Source: Chromobacterium vaccinii
Lineage (GTDB): Bacteria; Pseudomonadota; Gammaproteobacteria; Burkholderiales; Chromobacteriaceae
Assembly: GCF_000971335.1 (NCBI RefSeq)
Contig: NZ_JZJL01000033.1
Location: 1-58,248 of the forward strand
Direction of reading: 5' to 3'
Length of the DNA stretch: 58,248 nt
Below, in pieces: positions 41,002 to 51,481 of the stretch. The translations under genes were made by a program, and so were the position numbers. The notes under the pieces are model-generated. The model was given only the letters and a program-made list of their open reading frames with translations. It searched no databases and was not told the DNA's origin. Position 1 is the stretch's first letter, and the number at the start of each line of letters is the position of its first letter.

Positions 41002-43041
41002 TTACAGCACGTTGACGGCCGGCGTTCCGGCAAGCACCTCGACGGTCTTGACGCTGGCGGTGGCCGGCGACGGCGCGACGCCGTTCGCCAGCTTGGCCAT
41101 CTTGTGGAAGGCGCAGCTGAGCTTGCCCGGCGTCAGCGTCACCACCGCGTAGCCCTGGGCGTCGGTGTCGGCGTACTTCAGCCACGGGTTGAAGGTTTGC
41201 AGCGTGCCGGTGAAGGTGTTGACCGTCTGGCCGTTCACCGTCTGGTAGATCAGCGGCGCGGCCTTGGCGAAGGCCGGCACGGTGTCCACCACGTTTTTGA
41301 AATAGCTGAAGAAGGAGTTGCTGGAGATGCCGGCGGTGACCAGGTCCACCATCACCGGCGTCGGGCTGGCGGCGTCGAAGTCGTCATACACCTGTCCGGC
41401 GAAGAAGGCGTGGATGTCGCCGGTGATGCCCACCACGTTGCCGATGCCGTTGCCCTTCAGGAAGGCCATCAGCGCCTTGCGCTCGGCGTTGTAGCCGTCC
41501 CACTGGTCGGCGTTGAGGATGTACTGGTTCAGCAGCATGCTCGGCGGCAGGTTGCCGTTGAGCACCGGCTTCACCGAGGCGGCGAACACGCCGGCGCTGA
41601 TGGCGCCGCCGCTGAAGCCGGCGAGCAGCGGCTGGGTGTTGGCGTAGCTCAGCACCGGCGTCGCGCCGCTGGTGTCGGCGGCGAGCAGGTCCTGATACAG
41701 CGCGCCGGTCAGCTGTTGCTGCTGGGCGGCGCTGAGGTTGAGGCCGAAATTCTGCGCCAGCGCGGCCGACAGGCCCTGCTCCAGCAGGCTGGCCACCGCC
41801 ATGGTGCCGTCCACGCCCATGCGCAGCAGCGACACCTCGTTGCCCCACAGCTTCCAGGTGGTGGCGGCGCCCTGCATCTGCTGCTGCCACCAGGCGCGCT
41901 GGGCCGTGCCCAGGATAGACACGTTCAGCAGGTTGCCGCCGGTGGAGGCCATCTTGGCGGCCTCGGCCTGGGCCAGCGCGGCCTTGGGCACGAAATAGCG
42001 GCTGCCCAGATTGGCCAGGCCGGTGTCGGGCACGGCGGTTTCCGGAATGATGTGGTCGGAACGGTACAGGCGCTGGTCGGTCATCACCAGCGTGGCCAGG
42101 TTGCCGAAGGCGAAGCTGCGGTAGATCTGGATGTTCTGGAACGAGGGATTGGCCAGGTCTAGCTGGACATCCGCCGGCGTGTATTCGAACCAGGCCTGGT
42201 TGGCGCTGCGGCGGCGCGGCGTCTGCGGCGCGCTGTCGTCGCCGGGGTAGTACACCTGGCGGTCTTGCCAGCAGTCGTCGGAGAATTCGTGGTCGTCCCA
42301 GATCGAGATCACCGGGAAATTGGCGTGCACCGCCTGGATGCGCGGATCGGCGCGGTAGCTCTTGTACAGGTAGCGGTAGTCGGCCAGCGTGGTGGCGTAG
42401 ATCGCGCCGTCGGCGCGCTTGGTGCCGTTGGGCAGTGTCAGCGGCGGGTGGCGGGTTTCGTTGTTGCCGGTCTGGAAGCCGGCGCCGACGGTTTCGTAGA
42501 TGTAGTCGCCGACGTGCATCACGAAATCCAGGTCCAGCTGGACGATTTCGTCGAAGGCGCCCCAGTGGTTGACGCTCCAGTCCTGGCAGGTGATATAGGC
42601 GAACTTCAGCTGCGACAGCGGGGTGCCGGCTGCCGGCGCGGTCTTGGTGCGGCCGGTGGCGCTGACGGTTTTGCCGGTCAGGAAGCGGTAGTAATAGGTG
42701 GTGGCGCTGGCCAGGCCGGTCACCTTGTGGCGCACGGTGTAGTCCCAGCCCGGATCGGCGCTCAGCGCCTGGTTGACCAGCAGGTTGGAGAAGTCCGCCT
42801 TGTCCGACAGCTGCACGGTGACCGACAGCGAGGCTGCGCCATCGCCGCCGTCGACGCGGGTCCACAGGATGATGCTGTCCGGGCGCGGATCGCCGGACGC
42901 CACGCCCAGGCCGAAGCCCTGGCCGGCCGCGAGCTGGCGCTGGCTGCCCGAATCGGAGCTGTCCGAGCCGCCGCCGCAGCCCGCCGCGGCCACCGATACC
43001 GTCAGGAAACTGCCCCACTTGAGGAATTGCCGCCTATCCAT
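41002..43041 (-). CDS. phoD: PhoD-like alkaline phosphatase, Tat-exported lipoprotein
   Basis: A 679-residue metallophosphoesterase. The N-terminus combines a twin-arginine motif (RRQFLKWG) with a lipobox-like AAAGCGGGSDSSDS, so it is likely a Tat-exported lipoprotein. An N-terminal Ig-like PhoD domain (VASGDPRPDSIILWTRVDGG) is followed by the catalytic domain with HVGDYIYE, SIWDDHEFSDDCW and ITGDIHAFFAG, which hold the Fe/Ca ligands in the family. PhoD enzymes release phosphate from mono- and diesters outside the cytoplasm. The start at 43041 has GGGAG upstream; I saw no convincing Pho box. Confidence 0.92.
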   Translation of the reverse strand: MDRRQFLKWGSFLTVSVAAAGCGGGSDSSDSGSQRQLAAGQGFGLGVASGDPRPDSIILWTRVDGGDGAASLSVTVQLSDKADFSNLLVNQALSADPGWDYTVRHKVTGLASATTYYYRFLTGKTVSATGRTKTAPAAGTPLSQLKFAYITCQDWSVNHWGAFDEIVQLDLDFVMHVGDYIYETVGAGFQTGNNETRHPPLTLPNGTKRADGAIYATTLADYRYLYKSYRADPRIQAVHANFPVISIWDDHEFSDDCWQDRQVYYPGDDSAPQTPRRRSANQAWFEYTPADVQLDLANPSFQNIQIYRSFAFGNLATLVMTDQRLYRSDHIIPETAVPDTGLANLGSRYFVPKAALAQAEAAKMASTGGNLLNVSILGTAQRAWWQQQMQGAATTWKLWGNEVSLLRMGVDGTMAVASLLEQGLSAALAQNFGLNLSAAQQQQLTGALYQDLLAADTSGATPVLSYANTQPLLAGFSGGAISAGVFAASVKPVLNGNLPPSMLLNQYILNADQWDGYNAERKALMAFLKGNGIGNVVGITGDIHAFFAGQVYDDFDAASPTPVMVDLVTAGISSNSFFSYFKNVVDTVPAFAKAAPLIYQTVNGQTVNTFTGTLQTFNPWLKYADTDAQGYAVVTLTPGKLSCAFHKMAKLANGVAPSPATASVKTVEVLAGTPAVNVL

Positions 43042-43240
43042 CGTTTCTCCCGAGATTGTCGCTTGTTGTAGGAATGAACAAAGTTGCGGATTATCGCGGG
43101 TCAATATTTAAGTTGCATGAATGGGCGGTCAATTGAATCGAGCGTTTGCTCTAAGCGAGCGTCGCGTAAAACCAACAGCGATTTCTCGACTCACATCTTG
43201 ATGTGGCGCATGGATGCCCCCATAACCTTGTCTGCGAATG

Positions 43241-43249
43241 TGCTACACT
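43241..43249 (+). promoter_or_regulatory. Extended -10 element of secA
   Basis: TGCTACACT forms an extended -10 element 57 bases before the secA start. No good -35 element was found, as is common for extended -10 promoters. The same kind of element precedes the DciA-like gene. Confidence 0.5.
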
Positions 43250-43305
43250 TTTCAGCATTTTTTGCGGACACTCCCAACGGCCCGCTGGTTTCTGGATTCG
43301 ACTAC

Positions 43306-46017
43306 ATGATTTCTTCGCTACTCAAGAAGGTTTTCGGCAGCCGCAACGATCGTCTGCTCAAGCAATATCGCCAAGAGGTGGCGCGCATCAACGCGCTGGA
43401 GTCGGCGATGCAGGCGCTGTCCGACGAGGCGCTGGCCGCCAAGACCCAGGAATTCCGCGATCGCCTGTCCAAGGGCGGCACGCTGGACGACCTGCTGCCC
43501 GAGGCTTTCGCCGTCTGCCGCGAGGCCTCGCGCCGCGTGATGGGCATGCGCCACTTCGACGTGCAGCTGATCGGCGGCATGGCGCTGCACCAGGGCAAGA
43601 TCCCCGAAATGAAGACGGGCGAGGGCAAGACCCTGGTCGCCACGCTCGCGGTCTACCTGAACGCGCTGTCCGGCGACGGCGTCCACGTGGTGACCGTCAA
43701 CGACTACCTGGTCAGCCGCGACGCCGGCATCATGGCGCCGCTGTACAACTTCCTCGGCCTGTCGGTCGGCATGAATTTGTCGCAGATGGCCCATGACGAC
43801 AAGCAGGCCGCCTACGCCTGCGACATCACCTATGGCACCAACAACGAGTTCGGTTTCGACTACCTGCGCGACAACATGGTGTTCAGCGTCGAAGAGAAGG
43901 TGCAGCGCAAGCTGGCCTTCGCCGTGGTCGACGAAGTGGACTCCATCCTGATCGACGAGGCGCGCACGCCGCTGATCATCTCCGGCCCGGCCGACGACAA
44001 CATCGACATGTACCAGCGCATGAACGCGGTGCCGCCGCTGCTCGTCCGCCAGGAAACCGAAGAAGGCGAAGGCGACTACTGGGTGGACGAGAAGGCCCAC
44101 TCGGTGCTGATGTCCGAAGCCGGCCACGAGCGCAGCGAGGAAATCCTGACCCGCCTCGGCCTGCTGAAGGAAGGCGACAGCCTGTACTCCGCCACCAACA
44201 TCACGCTGATGCACCACCTGATGGCCGCGCTGCGCGCCTATTCGCTGTTCCATATCGACCAGCACTACGTGGTGCAGGACGGCGAGGTGGTGATCGTCGA
44301 CGAGTTCACCGGCCGCCTGATGGCGGGCCGCCGCTGGTCCGACGGCCTGCACCAGGCCGTGGAGGCCAAGGAAGGCGTGGAGATCAACCGCGAGAACCAG
44401 ACGCTGGCGTCGATCACCTTCCAGAACTACTTCCGCCTGTACGGCAAGCTGTCCGGCATGACCGGCACCGCCGACACCGAGGCCTACGAATTCCAGAGCA
44501 TCTACAATCTGGAAACCGTGGTGATCCCGACCAACAAGCCGATGATCCGCAAGGATTCGCAGGACAAGGTGTACCGTTCCGCCAAGGAGAAGTACGAAGC
44601 GATCCTGGCCGACATCAAGGACTGCCATGAGCGCGGCCAGCCGGTGCTGGTGGGCACCACCAGCATCGAAAACTCCGAGCTGGTGGCCAATCTGCTGTCC
44701 CAGGCCAAGCTGCCGCACAATGTGCTGAACGCCAAGGAGCACGCCCGCGAAGCGGACATCGTGGTGCAGGCCGGCCGTCCGGGCGTGATCACCGTCGCCA
44801 CCAATATGGCCGGCCGCGGCACCGACATCGTGCTGGGCGGCAACCCGGCGCCGGAAATCAAGGCGGTGGAGGCCGATGACAGCCTGTCCGACGCCGACAA
44901 GCAAGCCAAGATCGAAGCCATCCGCGCCGAGTGGAAGCAACGCCACGCCGCGGTGCTGGAAGCCGGCGGCCTGCACATCGTCGGCACCGAGCGCCACGAG
45001 TCCCGCCGCATCGACAACCAGCTGCGCGGCCGTTCCGGCCGCCAGGGCGATCCGGGCTCGTCCCGTTTCTACCTGTGCCTGGAAGATCCGCTGTTGCGCA
45101 TCTTCGCCTCCGACCGCGTCGCCGCGATCATGGATCGCCTGAAGATGCCGGAAGGCGAGGCCATCGAGCATCCGTGGGTGAGCCGCTCGATCGAGAACGC
45201 GCAGCGCAAGGTGGAAGGCCGCAACTTCGACATCCGCAAGCAATTGCTGGAATACGACGACGTCGCCAACGACCAGCGCAAGGTGATCTACCAGCAGCGC
45301 AACGAGATCCTGGTGGAAGAGGACGTGTCCGACGTGGTGGTGAACATGCGCGAAGGCGTGATCTCCGACCTGGTCGACCTGCACCTGCCGCCGGAATCGC
45401 TGGAAGAGCAGTGGGACCTGGCCGGCCTGGAGAAGACGCTGGCGTCCGACTTCCTGCTGGAAGCGCCGGTGGCCGAGTGGCTGAAGGCCGAGCCGAATCT
45501 GGACATCGAGCAGATCCGCCTGCGCATCGTCGACATGGCCGCCGCCGCCTACCAGGCCAAGGTGGAGCAGGCCGGCGACGGCGTGATGCGCCAGTTCGAG
45601 CGCAGCCTGGTGCTGCAGATGCTGGACAACCACTGGCGCGAGCACTTGGCGGCGATGGACCACCTGCGCCAAGGCATCCATCTGCGCGGCTACGCGCAGA
45701 AGAACCCGAAGCAGGAGTACAAGCGCGAGGCCTTCGAGCTGTTCGCCGACATGCTGGAGCGCATCAAGCGCAGCGTGGTGCAAGTGCTGATGACGGTGCA
45801 GATCCGCGGCCAGGAAGACGTGGACGCGGTGGAGCCGCATTCGCTGCCGGACTTCGAGATGCAGCACGCCGAGCCGGGTTCGGCGCTGGGCGACGACGAG
45901 GACAATCCGCTGTCGCCGGAAGCGCTGGCCTCGCAAGGCCTGCGCATCAACCGCAACGACGCCTGCCCTTGCGGCAGCGGCAAGAAGTACAAGCAGTGCC
46001 ACGGCCGCCTAGCCTGA
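43306..46017 (+). CDS. secA: Preprotein translocase ATPase SecA
   Basis: A 903-residue motor of the Sec pathway, of the usual length. Walker A is TGEGKTL with Lys108, the DEAD-type motif is in [16 protein letters not shown], and the C-terminus carries the zinc-binding [14 protein letters not shown] that contacts SecB and lipids. The ATG at 43306 begins the typical [20 protein letters not shown]; the longer frame from 43084 crosses the promoter. The gene is monocistronic between its own promoter and a strong terminator. No secM is present upstream. Confidence 0.99.
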   Translation: MISSLLKKVFGSRNDRLLKQYRQEVARINALESAMQALSDEALAAKTQEFRDRLSKGGTLDDLLPEAFAVCREASRRVMGMRHFDVQLIGGMALHQGKIPEMKTGEGKTLVATLAVYLNALSGDGVHVVTVNDYLVSRDAGIMAPLYNFLGLSVGMNLSQMAHDDKQAAYACDITYGTNNEFGFDYLRDNMVFSVEEKVQRKLAFAVVDEVDSILIDEARTPLIISGPADDNIDMYQRMNAVPPLLVRQETEEGEGDYWVDEKAHSVLMSEAGHERSEEILTRLGLLKEGDSLYSATNITLMHHLMAALRAYSLFHIDQHYVVQDGEVVIVDEFTGRLMAGRRWSDGLHQAVEAKEGVEINRENQTLASITFQNYFRLYGKLSGMTGTADTEAYEFQSIYNLETVVIPTNKPMIRKDSQDKVYRSAKEKYEAILADIKDCHERGQPVLVGTTSIENSELVANLLSQAKLPHNVLNAKEHAREADIVVQAGRPGVITVATNMAGRGTDIVLGGNPAPEIKAVEADDSLSDADKQAKIEAIRAEWKQRHAAVLEAGGLHIVGTERHESRRIDNQLRGRSGRQGDPGSSRFYLCLEDPLLRIFASDRVAAIMDRLKMPEGEAIEHPWVSRSIENAQRKVEGRNFDIRKQLLEYDDVANDQRKVIYQQRNEILVEEDVSDVVVNMREGVISDLVDLHLPPESLEEQWDLAGLEKTLASDFLLEAPVAEWLKAEPNLDIEQIRLRIVDMAAAAYQAKVEQAGDGVMRQFERSLVLQMLDNHWREHLAAMDHLRQGIHLRGYAQKNPKQEYKREAFELFADMLERIKRSVVQVLMTVQIRGQEDVDAVEPHSLPDFEMQHAEPGSALGDDEDNPLSPEALASQGLRINRNDACPCGSGKKYKQCHGRLA

Positions 46018-46036
46018 TCGCCTGATCCGGCAGCCA

Positions 46037-46070
46037 AACAAAAAGCCGACGCGACCGCGTCGGCTTTTTT
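46037..46070 (+). terminator. Rho-independent terminator of secA
   Basis: AAAAGCCGACGCG pairs with CGCGTCGGCTTTT over a short ACC-containing loop, ending in a run of T. Confidence 0.92.
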
Positions 46071-46283
46071 GCGCCGGTCCGCCGCCGCGCTTTGCAAGGC
46101 CATGCCATGGTGTTAGCATGGCGGCGGGTCAACAGTTCACCCAGGCGTCGCCGGCGATTTCGCCACGCTAAACCTGTCTTGGCTTGCAGCATCCATCATC
46201 TCGCTTGGCTCGAACTCGTGCCAGGCCGCAACGGCGACCGCGGCAGTCCTTCCCGACCTTGGCACGCAGACAGGATTCGAACC

Positions 46284-46811
46284 ATGTCTCGCACCGTTTA
46301 TCCGTTCTACAGCAGCGATATCTCGTCCCTTGCCCGTTCCCTGAAGCGGCAGTGGATGGCGGAGGCCGAAGCGCCCGGCCATCTGCAGATCCTCAACATG
46401 CTGGCCCGCTCAGCCGGCTTCCAGAATTTCCAGCACCTGCGAGCCGAGCACGACCGCCCGGCGCCGGCGGAGCCGCAAACCGTGTCGAATGACGTCCGCC
46501 GCCTGTTGCGCCATTTCGACGACGAAGGCCGGCTGCTGCGCTGGCCGAAGAAATTCAGCGAGCAGCGCGCCTGCCTGTGGGCGTTGTGGTCGGGCCTGCC
46601 GCGCGGCGAAGCGTGGGATGAGCCAGCGGTCAACGCGGCCATCCGCGCGCTGGAGGCTTTCGGCGACCACGTGCTGATCCGGCGCGAGCTGGTGGAGGGC
46701 GATTGGATAGGCCGCACCGGAGACTGCCGCCGCTACTGGCTGATCGAGCGGGAAGCGCCGGAGGAGATGGCGGAGCTGATGGAGCGGGTTCGCTTGCGGC
46801 GCGCGGGATAA
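46284..46811 (+). CDS. DUF2087 domain protein
   Basis: A 175-residue cytoplasmic protein. The second half (DVRRLLRHFDDEGRLLRWPK, then WALWSGLPRGEAWDEPAVNA and RRELVEGDWIGRTGDCRRYW) matches the DUF2087 domain, a small winged-helix-like unit. The N-terminal 60 residues (FYSSDISSLARSLKRQW, LNMLARSAGFQNFQHLRAEH) look like the toxin-antitoxin or glyoxalase-associated helical domain often fused to it. A role in transcription control is commonly suggested, but is not shown for the family. AGGA precedes the ATG. Confidence 0.8.
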   Translation: MSRTVYPFYSSDISSLARSLKRQWMAEAEAPGHLQILNMLARSAGFQNFQHLRAEHDRPAPAEPQTVSNDVRRLLRHFDDEGRLLRWPKKFSEQRACLWALWSGLPRGEAWDEPAVNAAIRALEAFGDHVLIRRELVEGDWIGRTGDCRRYWLIEREAPEEMAELMERVRLRRAG

Positions 46812-46842
46812 GCCGCGCGAGGGGAGCGGGTTGGCGAAGAGC

Positions 46843-46876
46843 CGGCCCCTCCCTTTTCTGCATGAGGGAAGGGCCG
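46843..46876. terminator. Bidirectional terminator between convergent genes
   Basis: CGGCCCCTCCC (46843-46853) pairs with GGGAAGGGCCG (46866-46876) with one mismatch, between the DUF2087 gene and the TlpA-like gene. The loop side carries TTTT. Confidence 0.55.
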
Positions 46877-46888
46877 CGGGAGAAGCGA

Positions 46889-47368
46889 TTACAGGTAGGG
46901 TTTGACCGCCGCTTCCAGTTTCTTCTCGTCCAGCTTGCCGGTTAGCGTCGCCGCCACCTTGCCCTGGCGGTCCAGCACCAGCGTGTACGGCAGGCCGCCG
47001 GTCTTGTTGCCCAGGCCGCGCATCAGGTCCAGCGTGTCGTCGTTGCCCAGCAGGATCGGGTAGCCGATCTTCAGCTGCTTGACGAAGGGCTCCACCTGCT
47101 CCTTGCTGTCCAGCGCCACGCCCACCACCTCCACGCCCTTTGGCGACAGCTTCTTGCGCAGGCCGTTCAGCATCGGCATCTCTTCGCGGCAAGGGCCGCA
47201 CCAGGTGGCCCAGAAGTTCAGCACCGTCACCTTGCCCTTGTAGGCGGACACGGCCACCGGTTTGGCGTTGAGGTCGGCGAAGCGGCTTTGCTCCAGCGAG
47301 GGCGCCGCGTGGGCGGCCAGCGGCAGCGCGGCCAGCAGCAGGGAGGCGAACAAGCGTTTGGTGTTCAT
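46889..47368 (-). CDS. TlpA-family periplasmic thioredoxin-like protein
   Basis: A 159-residue protein with a signal peptide (LFASLLLAALPLAAHA) and a thioredoxin fold. The redox-active motif is WCGPC within LNFWATWCGPCREEMPMLN, and GLPYTLVLDRQGKV holds the cis-proline region. TlpA/ResA-type proteins reduce disulfides in the periplasm, for instance during cytochrome c maturation. The start at 47368 has AGGAAAAG upstream. Confidence 0.92.
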   Translation of the reverse strand: MNTKRLFASLLLAALPLAAHAAPSLEQSRFADLNAKPVAVSAYKGKVTVLNFWATWCGPCREEMPMLNGLRKKLSPKGVEVVGVALDSKEQVEPFVKQLKIGYPILLGNDDTLDLMRGLGNKTGGLPYTLVLDRQGKVAATLTGKLDEKKLEAAVKPYL

Positions 47369-47488
47369 CGGCTTTTCCTGTGATGTCATTGGAATTGTCT
47401 TGGATTTCCGCAACTTGCGGCTCTCCGGGGATGATCGAAAAATAAACTTTATGTTAAAATGTTCGATTGATTACTTTGCGGAGTGGGC

Positions 47489-48433
47489 ATGTCTATCCTC
47501 GTCTGCGGGGCGCTCGCATACGATACCCTGTTCTCGTTCCATGGCCGATTCGACAGCCAGATCCTGCCGGATCAGCTGCACAAGATTTCGACCACCTTCC
47601 TCGCTCCGACGATGCGCCGCGAATTCGGCGGCATGGCCGGCAACATCGCCTACAGCTTGTGCCTGCTGGGCGAGACGCCGATCGTGATGGGCGTGGTGGG
47701 CGAAGACTTCGAGCCATATCGCCAGCACCTGAAGCGGGTGGGCGTGGACGACCGCTTCATCCGCCTGATCCGCAAGCAGTATACCCCGCAATGTTTCGGC
47801 ATTGCCGACAAGGACGGCAACCAGCTGATGGCTTTCCATCCGGGCGCGATGGATTTCGCCACCGAGAACCACGTGTCCGACATCAAGGACCCGATCGAGC
47901 TGGCCATTCTGTCGCCCGGGGGCTACACCGCCTTCATCCAGCACTCGCGGGAACTGGCGGCGGCAGGCATCCCGTTCATCTTCGATCCGGGCCAGGAGCT
48001 GCCGCTGCTGTCGCGCGACGAGATCCACGAGATCGTCGAGCTGGCCAGCTACGTGGCGATCAACGACTACGAGAGCGAGCTGATGCGCGAGCGCGCCGGA
48101 CTGACCGTCGACGACCTGCGCAAGAAGGTGAAGGCGCTGATCGTCACCCGCGGCTCCAAGGGCGCCGAGATCTACGTCGACGACACCGTGCACCTGATCC
48201 CGCGCGTGCAGATGCCCATCAAGCCGGTGGATCCTATGGGCTGCGGCGACGCGTTCCGCGCCGGCCTGCTGTGGGGCATCAGCCGCGGCGTGGACTGGAA
48301 GATCACCGGCCGCCTGGCCAATGTGATCGGCGCGATCAAGGTCACCACGCCGGGCTGCCAGAATCACTTCTTCGACTGGGATTCGCTGAAGGACATCTAC
48401 TTCGAAGCCTATGGCGAGGAATGGCCGCTGTAA
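47489..48433 (+). CDS. PfkB-family carbohydrate/adenosine kinase
   Basis: A 314-residue sugar kinase of the PfkB (ribokinase) family. FGGMAGNIAYSLCLLGETP marks the substrate side, and DPMGCGDAFRAGLLWGI carries the second PfkB signature with the catalytic Asp in GCGD. The overall pattern fits adenosine-kinase-like members best, but substrate assignment within this family is unreliable. GGAG lies seven bases before the ATG. The gene is divergent from the TlpA-like gene across an AT-rich 120 bp region and is closed by a strong terminator. Confidence 0.88.
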   Translation: MSILVCGALAYDTLFSFHGRFDSQILPDQLHKISTTFLAPTMRREFGGMAGNIAYSLCLLGETPIVMGVVGEDFEPYRQHLKRVGVDDRFIRLIRKQYTPQCFGIADKDGNQLMAFHPGAMDFATENHVSDIKDPIELAILSPGGYTAFIQHSRELAAAGIPFIFDPGQELPLLSRDEIHEIVELASYVAINDYESELMRERAGLTVDDLRKKVKALIVTRGSKGAEIYVDDTVHLIPRVQMPIKPVDPMGCGDAFRAGLLWGISRGVDWKITGRLANVIGAIKVTTPGCQNHFFDWDSLKDIYFEAYGEEWPL

Positions 48434-48459
48434 TCCGGCCTGGCCGTCATGCCTTGGAG

Positions 48460-48485
48460 GGCGCCGCGTTTCGCGGCGCCTTTTT
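48460..48485 (+). terminator. Terminator of the PfkB-family kinase gene
   Basis: GGCGCCGCG (48460-48468) pairs with CGCGGCGCC (48472-48480), followed by TTTTT. Confidence 0.92.
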
Positions 48486-48689
48486 GTTTGTCCGGCGGAC
48501 TATGATGAGAGTCCTGGCGAAGGGCGAGGAGATTCCTCCGGCGCGGGACTGTCTGCCGCCGCTCTGCGGCTGGGGCCGCGGCTGCCGGATTTTCGCCTGC
48601 CTGTCGGGCCGCATTGCGCGCCGGCACTTGAATATGACTGTCGCCACCCCCACCATTAGCGAATTCAACGTCCGTTCCAAGGGGATATC

Positions 48690-49976
48690 ATGCCACCTGT
48701 TCCGCACCTGGCCACCGCTCTCACCGGTCCGCTTTACGAGCTGGAAAGCCGCATCCTGGCCGCCCAGCCGCAGATCGAGCACTGGTTCCGCAGCCAGTGG
48801 CATGCCCACGCCACGCCGTTCTACGGCTCGGTGGACCTGCGCAACAGCGGCTTCAAGCTGGCGCCGGTGGACATGAACCTGTTTCCCGGCGGCCACAACA
48901 ATCTGAATCCGGAATTCCTGCCGCTGGCGGTGCAAGCTGCGCAGAGCGCGGTGGACAAGGTATGCCCGGAAGCGCGCAGCATCCTGCTGATTCCGGAAAA
49001 CCACACCCGCAACACCTTCTATCTGCAGAACGTCGCCACGCTGGTGCACATCTTCGAGCAGGCCGGGCTGAAGGTGCGCCTGGGCTCGCTGAATCCCGAG
49101 ATCACCGAGCCGACCGAGCTGGTCGCCGCCAACGGCGACAAGCTCACCCTGGAGCCGCTGGAGCGCCGCGGCAACCGCCTGGTGCTGGCCGACGGTTTCA
49201 ACCCCTGCGTGGTGCTGCTTAACAATGACCTGTCCGGCGGCATCCCCGACCAGCTGAAGAACCTGGAGCAGACGCTGCTGCCGCCGCTGCATGCCGGCTG
49301 GGCGGTGCGCCGCAAGACCCACCACTTCGAGGCCTACAACCGGGTCAGCGACGAGTTCGCCCGGCTGATCTCGATCGACCCGTGGACCATCAACCCCTAT
49401 TTCGCCAGCTGTGGCGGCCTGGACTTCCACGCCCGCGCCGGCGAGGAGCAGCTGGCCGAGACCGTGTCGCAGATGCTGGACAAGATCCGCCGCAAATACC
49501 GCGAATACGGCATCGACAACGACCCCTTCGTCATCGTCAAGGCCGACGCCGGCACCTACGGCATGGGCGTGATGAGCGTGAAGAGTCCGGACGAGGTGAT
49601 CGGCCTCAACCGCAAGGCGCGAAACAAGATGTCGGTGGTCAAGGAAGGCCTGGAAGTGTCCGAGGTGATCGTCCAGGAGGGCGTGTACACCTTCGAGACC
49701 GTCAACGAGGCGGTGGCCGAGCCGGTGGTCTACATGATGGACCGCTACGTGATCGGCGGCTTCTACCGCGTGCACACCGGCCGCGGCATCGACGAAAACC
49801 TGAATGCGCCGGGCATGCATTTCGTGCCGCTGTCGTTCGAGACGGCCTGCCTGCCGGACCGCAAGGGCCTGCCCGACTGCGCGCCCAACCGCTTCTACGC
49901 CTACGGCGTGATCTCGCGGCTGGCGCTGCTGGCGGCCTCGCTGGAGCTGGAAGCCACCGATCCGGACGCCGAATAA
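48690..49976 (+). CDS. gshA: Glutamate-cysteine ligase (proteobacterial GshA type)
   Basis: A 428-residue enzyme of the family of glutamate-cysteine ligases described from Acidithiobacillus and many beta-proteobacteria, unlike E. coli GshA, which is about 518 residues. Typical blocks are [40 protein letters not shown] and [16 protein letters not shown]. The ligase makes gamma-glutamylcysteine with ATP in the first step of glutathione synthesis. A GGGG ribosome site precedes the ATG, and gshB follows 19 bp after the stop, so both steps are in one operon. Confidence 0.93.
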   Translation: MPPVPHLATALTGPLYELESRILAAQPQIEHWFRSQWHAHATPFYGSVDLRNSGFKLAPVDMNLFPGGHNNLNPEFLPLAVQAAQSAVDKVCPEARSILLIPENHTRNTFYLQNVATLVHIFEQAGLKVRLGSLNPEITEPTELVAANGDKLTLEPLERRGNRLVLADGFNPCVVLLNNDLSGGIPDQLKNLEQTLLPPLHAGWAVRRKTHHFEAYNRVSDEFARLISIDPWTINPYFASCGGLDFHARAGEEQLAETVSQMLDKIRRKYREYGIDNDPFVIVKADAGTYGMGVMSVKSPDEVIGLNRKARNKMSVVKEGLEVSEVIVQEGVYTFETVNEAVAEPVVYMMDRYVIGGFYRVHTGRGIDENLNAPGMHFVPLSFETACLPDRKGLPDCAPNRFYAYGVISRLALLAASLELEATDPDAE

Positions 49977-49995
49977 CCCCCGCTGGAGCATAGAC

Positions 49996-50940
49996 ATGCG
50001 CATCCTGTTCATTGCCGACCCGCTGGAACATTTCAAGATTTACAAGGACACCACTTTCGCGATGATGGAGGAGGCGCACCGCCGCGGCCATGCGCTCAGC
50101 TTCGCCGAGGCGCGCCAGCTGTCGGTGGAGGGCGGCCGCCTGCAGGTGGACGCCTGCGACCTGGCCATCACAGAGGATCGCCAGAACTGGTACAAGCTGG
50201 GCCAGAAGCTGCGCCAGCCGCTGACCGCCTTCAGCGCGGTGGTGATGCGCAAGGACCCGCCGTTCGACATGGAATACCTGTACGCGTCCCAGCTGTTCTC
50301 GCTGGCCGAGGAGCAGGGCGTCAAGGTGTTCACCAGCGGCCAGGCGCTGCGGGACTTCAACGAGAAGCTGGCCATCCTGCACTTCCCGGAGCTGATCTCG
50401 CCGACGCTGATCACCGGCGAGGCCCACCGCCTGCGCGCCTTCGTCAACCAGCACCAGGACGTGATCCTGAAGCCGCTGGACAGCATGGGCGGCGACAGCA
50501 TCTTCCGGGTCAAGCCGGACGATCCCAATCTGTCGGTGATCATCGAAACCATCACCTGGCGCGGCAAGCGCACGGTGATGGCGCAGCGCTACATCCCGGA
50601 GATCCGCGACGGCGACAAGCGCATCCTGGTGATAGACGGCGTGCCGGTCGACCACTGCCTGGCGCGCATTCCCGCGGCCGGCGAAACCCGCGGCAACCTG
50701 GCGGCCGGCGGCCGCGGCGAGGCCCGGCCCTTGAGCGCGCGCGACCGCGAGATCGCCGAGGCGGTGGGGCCGGAGCTGAAGAAGCGCGGCATCCTGCTGG
50801 CCGGCCTGGACGTGATCGGCAACTACCTGACCGAGGTCAACGTCACCAGCCCGACCTGCTTCCGCGAGATCATGGACCAGACCGGCATCAACGTCGCCGG
50901 CCTGTACCTCGACGCGCTGGAGCGGCGCTGCCAGCACTGA
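49996..50940 (+). CDS. gshB: Glutathione synthetase
   Basis: A 314-residue ATP-grasp enzyme. [20 protein letters not shown] and [13 protein letters not shown] open the N-terminal domain; [15 protein letters not shown] and [15 protein letters not shown] follow in the ATP-grasp part, with [13 protein letters not shown] as the flexible ATP loop. It joins glycine to gamma-glutamylcysteine. It is the second gene of the gshAB operon. Confidence 0.97.
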   Translation: MRILFIADPLEHFKIYKDTTFAMMEEAHRRGHALSFAEARQLSVEGGRLQVDACDLAITEDRQNWYKLGQKLRQPLTAFSAVVMRKDPPFDMEYLYASQLFSLAEEQGVKVFTSGQALRDFNEKLAILHFPELISPTLITGEAHRLRAFVNQHQDVILKPLDSMGGDSIFRVKPDDPNLSVIIETITWRGKRTVMAQRYIPEIRDGDKRILVIDGVPVDHCLARIPAAGETRGNLAAGGRGEARPLSARDREIAEAVGPELKKRGILLAGLDVIGNYLTEVNVTSPTCFREIMDQTGINVAGLYLDALERRCQH

Positions 50941-51013
50941 GCGCTTTTCCGCGCGGCGCATCCGCGCTACCATGCCGGTCTTTTGAAAGCCGGCGCCGCC
51001 GGATTGTGGAGCG

Positions 51014-51397
51014 ATGATGGGAAAACCGCAGGAGAGTCCGTTCAAGGGCAAGACCGGCATCACCCGGCTGGTCAATGCCTTAGGCTATTCGCTGGACGGT
51101 CTGAAGGCGGCGTTCCGCCATGAGGACGCGTTCCGCCAGTTGACCATTCTGGCGCTGATCCTGATCCCGGCCGCCTTCATCGTCCACACCACGCCGCTGG
51201 CCCGCGCGCTGCTGGTGGCCAGCAGCCTGGCCACTCTGATCATCGAGCTGCTCAATTCCGCGATCGAGGCGGCGGTCGACCACACCTCGCTGGAGCGCCA
51301 TCCGTTGGCCAAGCGGGCCAAGGACATGGGCAGCGCCGCCCAGCTGCTGGGCCTGATCAATCTGGCCACGGTCTGGGGCATCGTGCTGTTCGGCTGA
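51014..51397 (+). CDS. dgkA: Diacylglycerol kinase
   Basis: A 127-residue membrane protein with three transmembrane helices, of the normal DgkA length. The signature ELLNSAIEAAVDHTS and the following LAKRAKDMGSAAQ hold the catalytic and Mg2+-binding glutamates. The enzyme phosphorylates diacylglycerol left over from envelope glycan synthesis to phosphatidate. The ATG at 51017 is better spaced from the GGAG than the one at 51014; both give the same protein bar one Met. Confidence 0.96.
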   Translation: MMGKPQESPFKGKTGITRLVNALGYSLDGLKAAFRHEDAFRQLTILALILIPAAFIVHTTPLARALLVASSLATLIIELLNSAIEAAVDHTSLERHPLAKRAKDMGSAAQLLGLINLATVWGIVLFG

Positions 51398-51430
51398 GGG
51401 AACCGAACGCGGTCGTCCGGTTCTGACAAC

Positions 51431-51457
51431 AAGGCCCCGCAGCGGCGGGGCCTTTGT
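51431..51457 (+). terminator. Terminator of dgkA
   Basis: AAGGCCCCGC (51431-51440) pairs with GCGGGGCCTT (51445-51454), followed by a short T-rich stretch. Confidence 0.8.
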
Positions 51458-51481
51458 CTTGTCCGGAAACAGGAGTGCGAT

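Noticed and set aside
43042-43240. A Pho box upstream of phoD
   Set aside because: I found no two tandem seven-base repeats close to the expected consensus.
43318-46002. An 894-codon open frame on the minus strand opposite secA
   Set aside because: It is a shadow caused by high GC and secA codon use. Its composition is rich in His, Gln, Ala and Val without any domain character, and secA is certain.
46272-46284. GGATTCGAACC, which resembles the reverse complement of a tRNA T-arm
   Set aside because: The flanking bases do not form a T-stem of five pairs or an acceptor stem, and the stretch is simply the leader of the DUF2087 gene.
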